NCBI GenBank assembly: GCA_018903185.1
Contig: JAHIQV010000250.1
Location: 1-8,386 of the forward strand
Source: Gammaproteobacteria bacterium
Lineage (GTDB): Bacteria; Pseudomonadota; Gammaproteobacteria; Burkholderiales; Burkholderiaceae_C
DNA length: 8,386 bases
Direction: 5' to 3'
Each line of letters opens with the position of its first letter. Position 1 is the first letter of the stretch. Of the stretch, positions 7,833 through 8,386 are shown one piece after another. Position numbers and translations under genes: made by a program. The notes beneath the pieces were generated by a model, which was not told where the DNA came from, searched no databases, and saw nothing but the letters and a program-made list of their open reading frames with translations.

Positions 7833-8027
7833 TCAGATGATCTGGCCGATCAGGCTGGCCACGAAGCTCAGCAGGATGGTGGTGGTGATGGGCAGGAACC
7901 ACTCGCGCCCAAACGCCTTGAAGCGGATGTCGCCCGGCAGCTTGCCGAAGCCCAGCTTGTGCAGCAGCGGCGTGAACCAGCTGATCAGCAGCAGGGCCAG
8001 GAAGATGACGATCATCCAGCGGATCAT
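7833..8027 (-). CDS. DUF2905 small membrane protein
   Basis: This 64-residue protein has two hydrophobic segments, about residues 2-20 and 46-62. They are joined by a short polar linker with GFGKLPGDIRF (26-36), the signature of the DUF2905 family of small bacterial inner-membrane proteins. No function is established for that family as far as I know. I chose ATG 8027 because the protein then begins MIRWMIVIFLALLL, directly with the first membrane segment. A longer reading from 8096 would add 23 unrelated residues that overlap the upstream gene. A GGAC about 5 bases upstream may serve as ribosome binding site. It starts only 10 bases after the stop of the midA-like gene, so the two are probably co-transcribed, and trxC follows 80 bases downstream. 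The family assignment is confident; the function is unknown. Confidence 0.88.
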   Translation of the reverse strand: MIRWMIVIFLALLLISWFTPLLHKLGFGKLPGDIRFKAFGREWFLPITTTILLSFVASLIGQII

Positions 8028-8037
8028 GGTTGTCCGA

Positions 8038-8385
8038 TCAAAGCCTGTGCGTGCGGTCACCCGCGGAAAAACCCACTGGCGACCAGCCTTCTGCACTGGT
8101 GGCCGGCGCCAGCGCCAGCACCTTGAACAGCTCGCCCATCTCGTGTTCGTTCACGAGCTTGCCCAGCATGGCGTTCTCGCGCGCACCGGCGTCTTTCGCC
8201 ACCTCCAGCAAGCCGGCGTTGATCAGGAAGCGGCCCTGGCTGGTGTAGCCCAGCACGCTCATGCCAGCGTCCTGCGCGGCCAGCGCAATGCCGGTGAAGT
8301 TGACGTGCGCGGTGATGTCCTTTTCGCCCACGTCGGCCAGCGGGTTGTCGTCGCTCTGGTGCGCGCGGTGGCAGATCAGCGTGCC
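8038..8385 (-). CDS. MidA-family SAM-dependent methyltransferase, C-terminal part
   Basis: The reading frame enters from the right edge, so only about the last 115 residues are visible and the start lies outside. The segment GTLICHRAHQSDDNPL, then VGEKDITAHVNFTGIALAA and GYTSQGRFLINAGLL, matches the C-terminal half of the MidA/NDUFAF7 family (COG1565, DUF185). Its wording of H..., DITAHVdFT, and GytsQ..FLi.aGl is distinctive. The eukaryotic member methylates an arginine of a complex I subunit. The bacterial role is not well defined. The SAM-binding glycine motif would be upstream of the window, so catalytic competence cannot be judged. The tail after about 8110 is poorly conserved. The stop is 10 bases before the DUF2905 gene, suggesting one operon. 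Confidence 0.85.
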   Translation of the reverse strand, partial: GTLICHRAHQSDDNPLADVGEKDITAHVNFTGIALAAQDAGMSVLGYTSQGRFLINAGLLEVAKDAGARENAMLGKLVNEHEMGELFKVLALAPATSAEGWSPVGFSAGDRTHRL

Positions 8386-8386
8386 C

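Noticed and set aside
7834..7844. CAGAT G ATCTG palindrome over the end of the DUF2905 gene as an operator
   Set aside because: The arms are only 5 bases and lie within the last codons and stop of the gene, with no promoter beside them. This is plausible by chance.

Overview
This window is GC-rich throughout, with dense genes and strong G/C preference at third codon positions. The proteins look like those of a betaproteobacterium of the order Burkholderiales, probably the Comamonadaceae. That assignment rests on protein style and gene content read by eye, not on a database search. I see no insertion sequence, phage gene, CRISPR array, tRNA or rRNA. Every gene-free stretch is shorter than about 160 bases.

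Layout, plus strand first. The 3' part of the CCA-adding enzyme gene (cca) runs off the left edge. After about 105 bases comes a tight three-gene unit: otsB (trehalose-6-phosphate phosphatase), a GH15 glycoside hydrolase, and otsA (trehalose-6-phosphate synthase). otsB and the GH15 gene overlap in an ATGA, and the GH15 gene abuts otsA with no gap. The unit ends at a very strong intrinsic terminator. An MscS-type mechanosensitive channel gene with a good ribosome binding site starts only 24 bases after the terminator. The genes then switch to the minus strand. Reading from the right edge leftwards these are a MidA-family methyltransferase (truncated by the window end), a small DUF2905 membrane protein, thioredoxin 2 (trxC) and glucokinase (glk). 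glk converges on mscS.

How the genes may work together. OtsA and OtsB make trehalose from UDP-glucose and glucose-6-phosphate. The GH15 enzyme has no visible signal peptide and keeps both expected catalytic glutamates. It could hydrolyse trehalose or an alpha-glucan to glucose in the cytoplasm, and glucokinase would return that glucose to glucose-6-phosphate. The MscS channel would release solutes after hypo-osmotic shock. The middle of the window can therefore be read as an osmoprotection and trehalose-turnover region set between housekeeping genes.

The most interesting regulatory signals are a perfect 15-base palindrome over the glk promoter that resembles the HexR operator, and an otsB promoter placed so close to the start codon that the mRNA may be leaderless. 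I did not find a clearly undescribed biological system. The least understood element is the GH15 enzyme co-translated between otsB and otsA.
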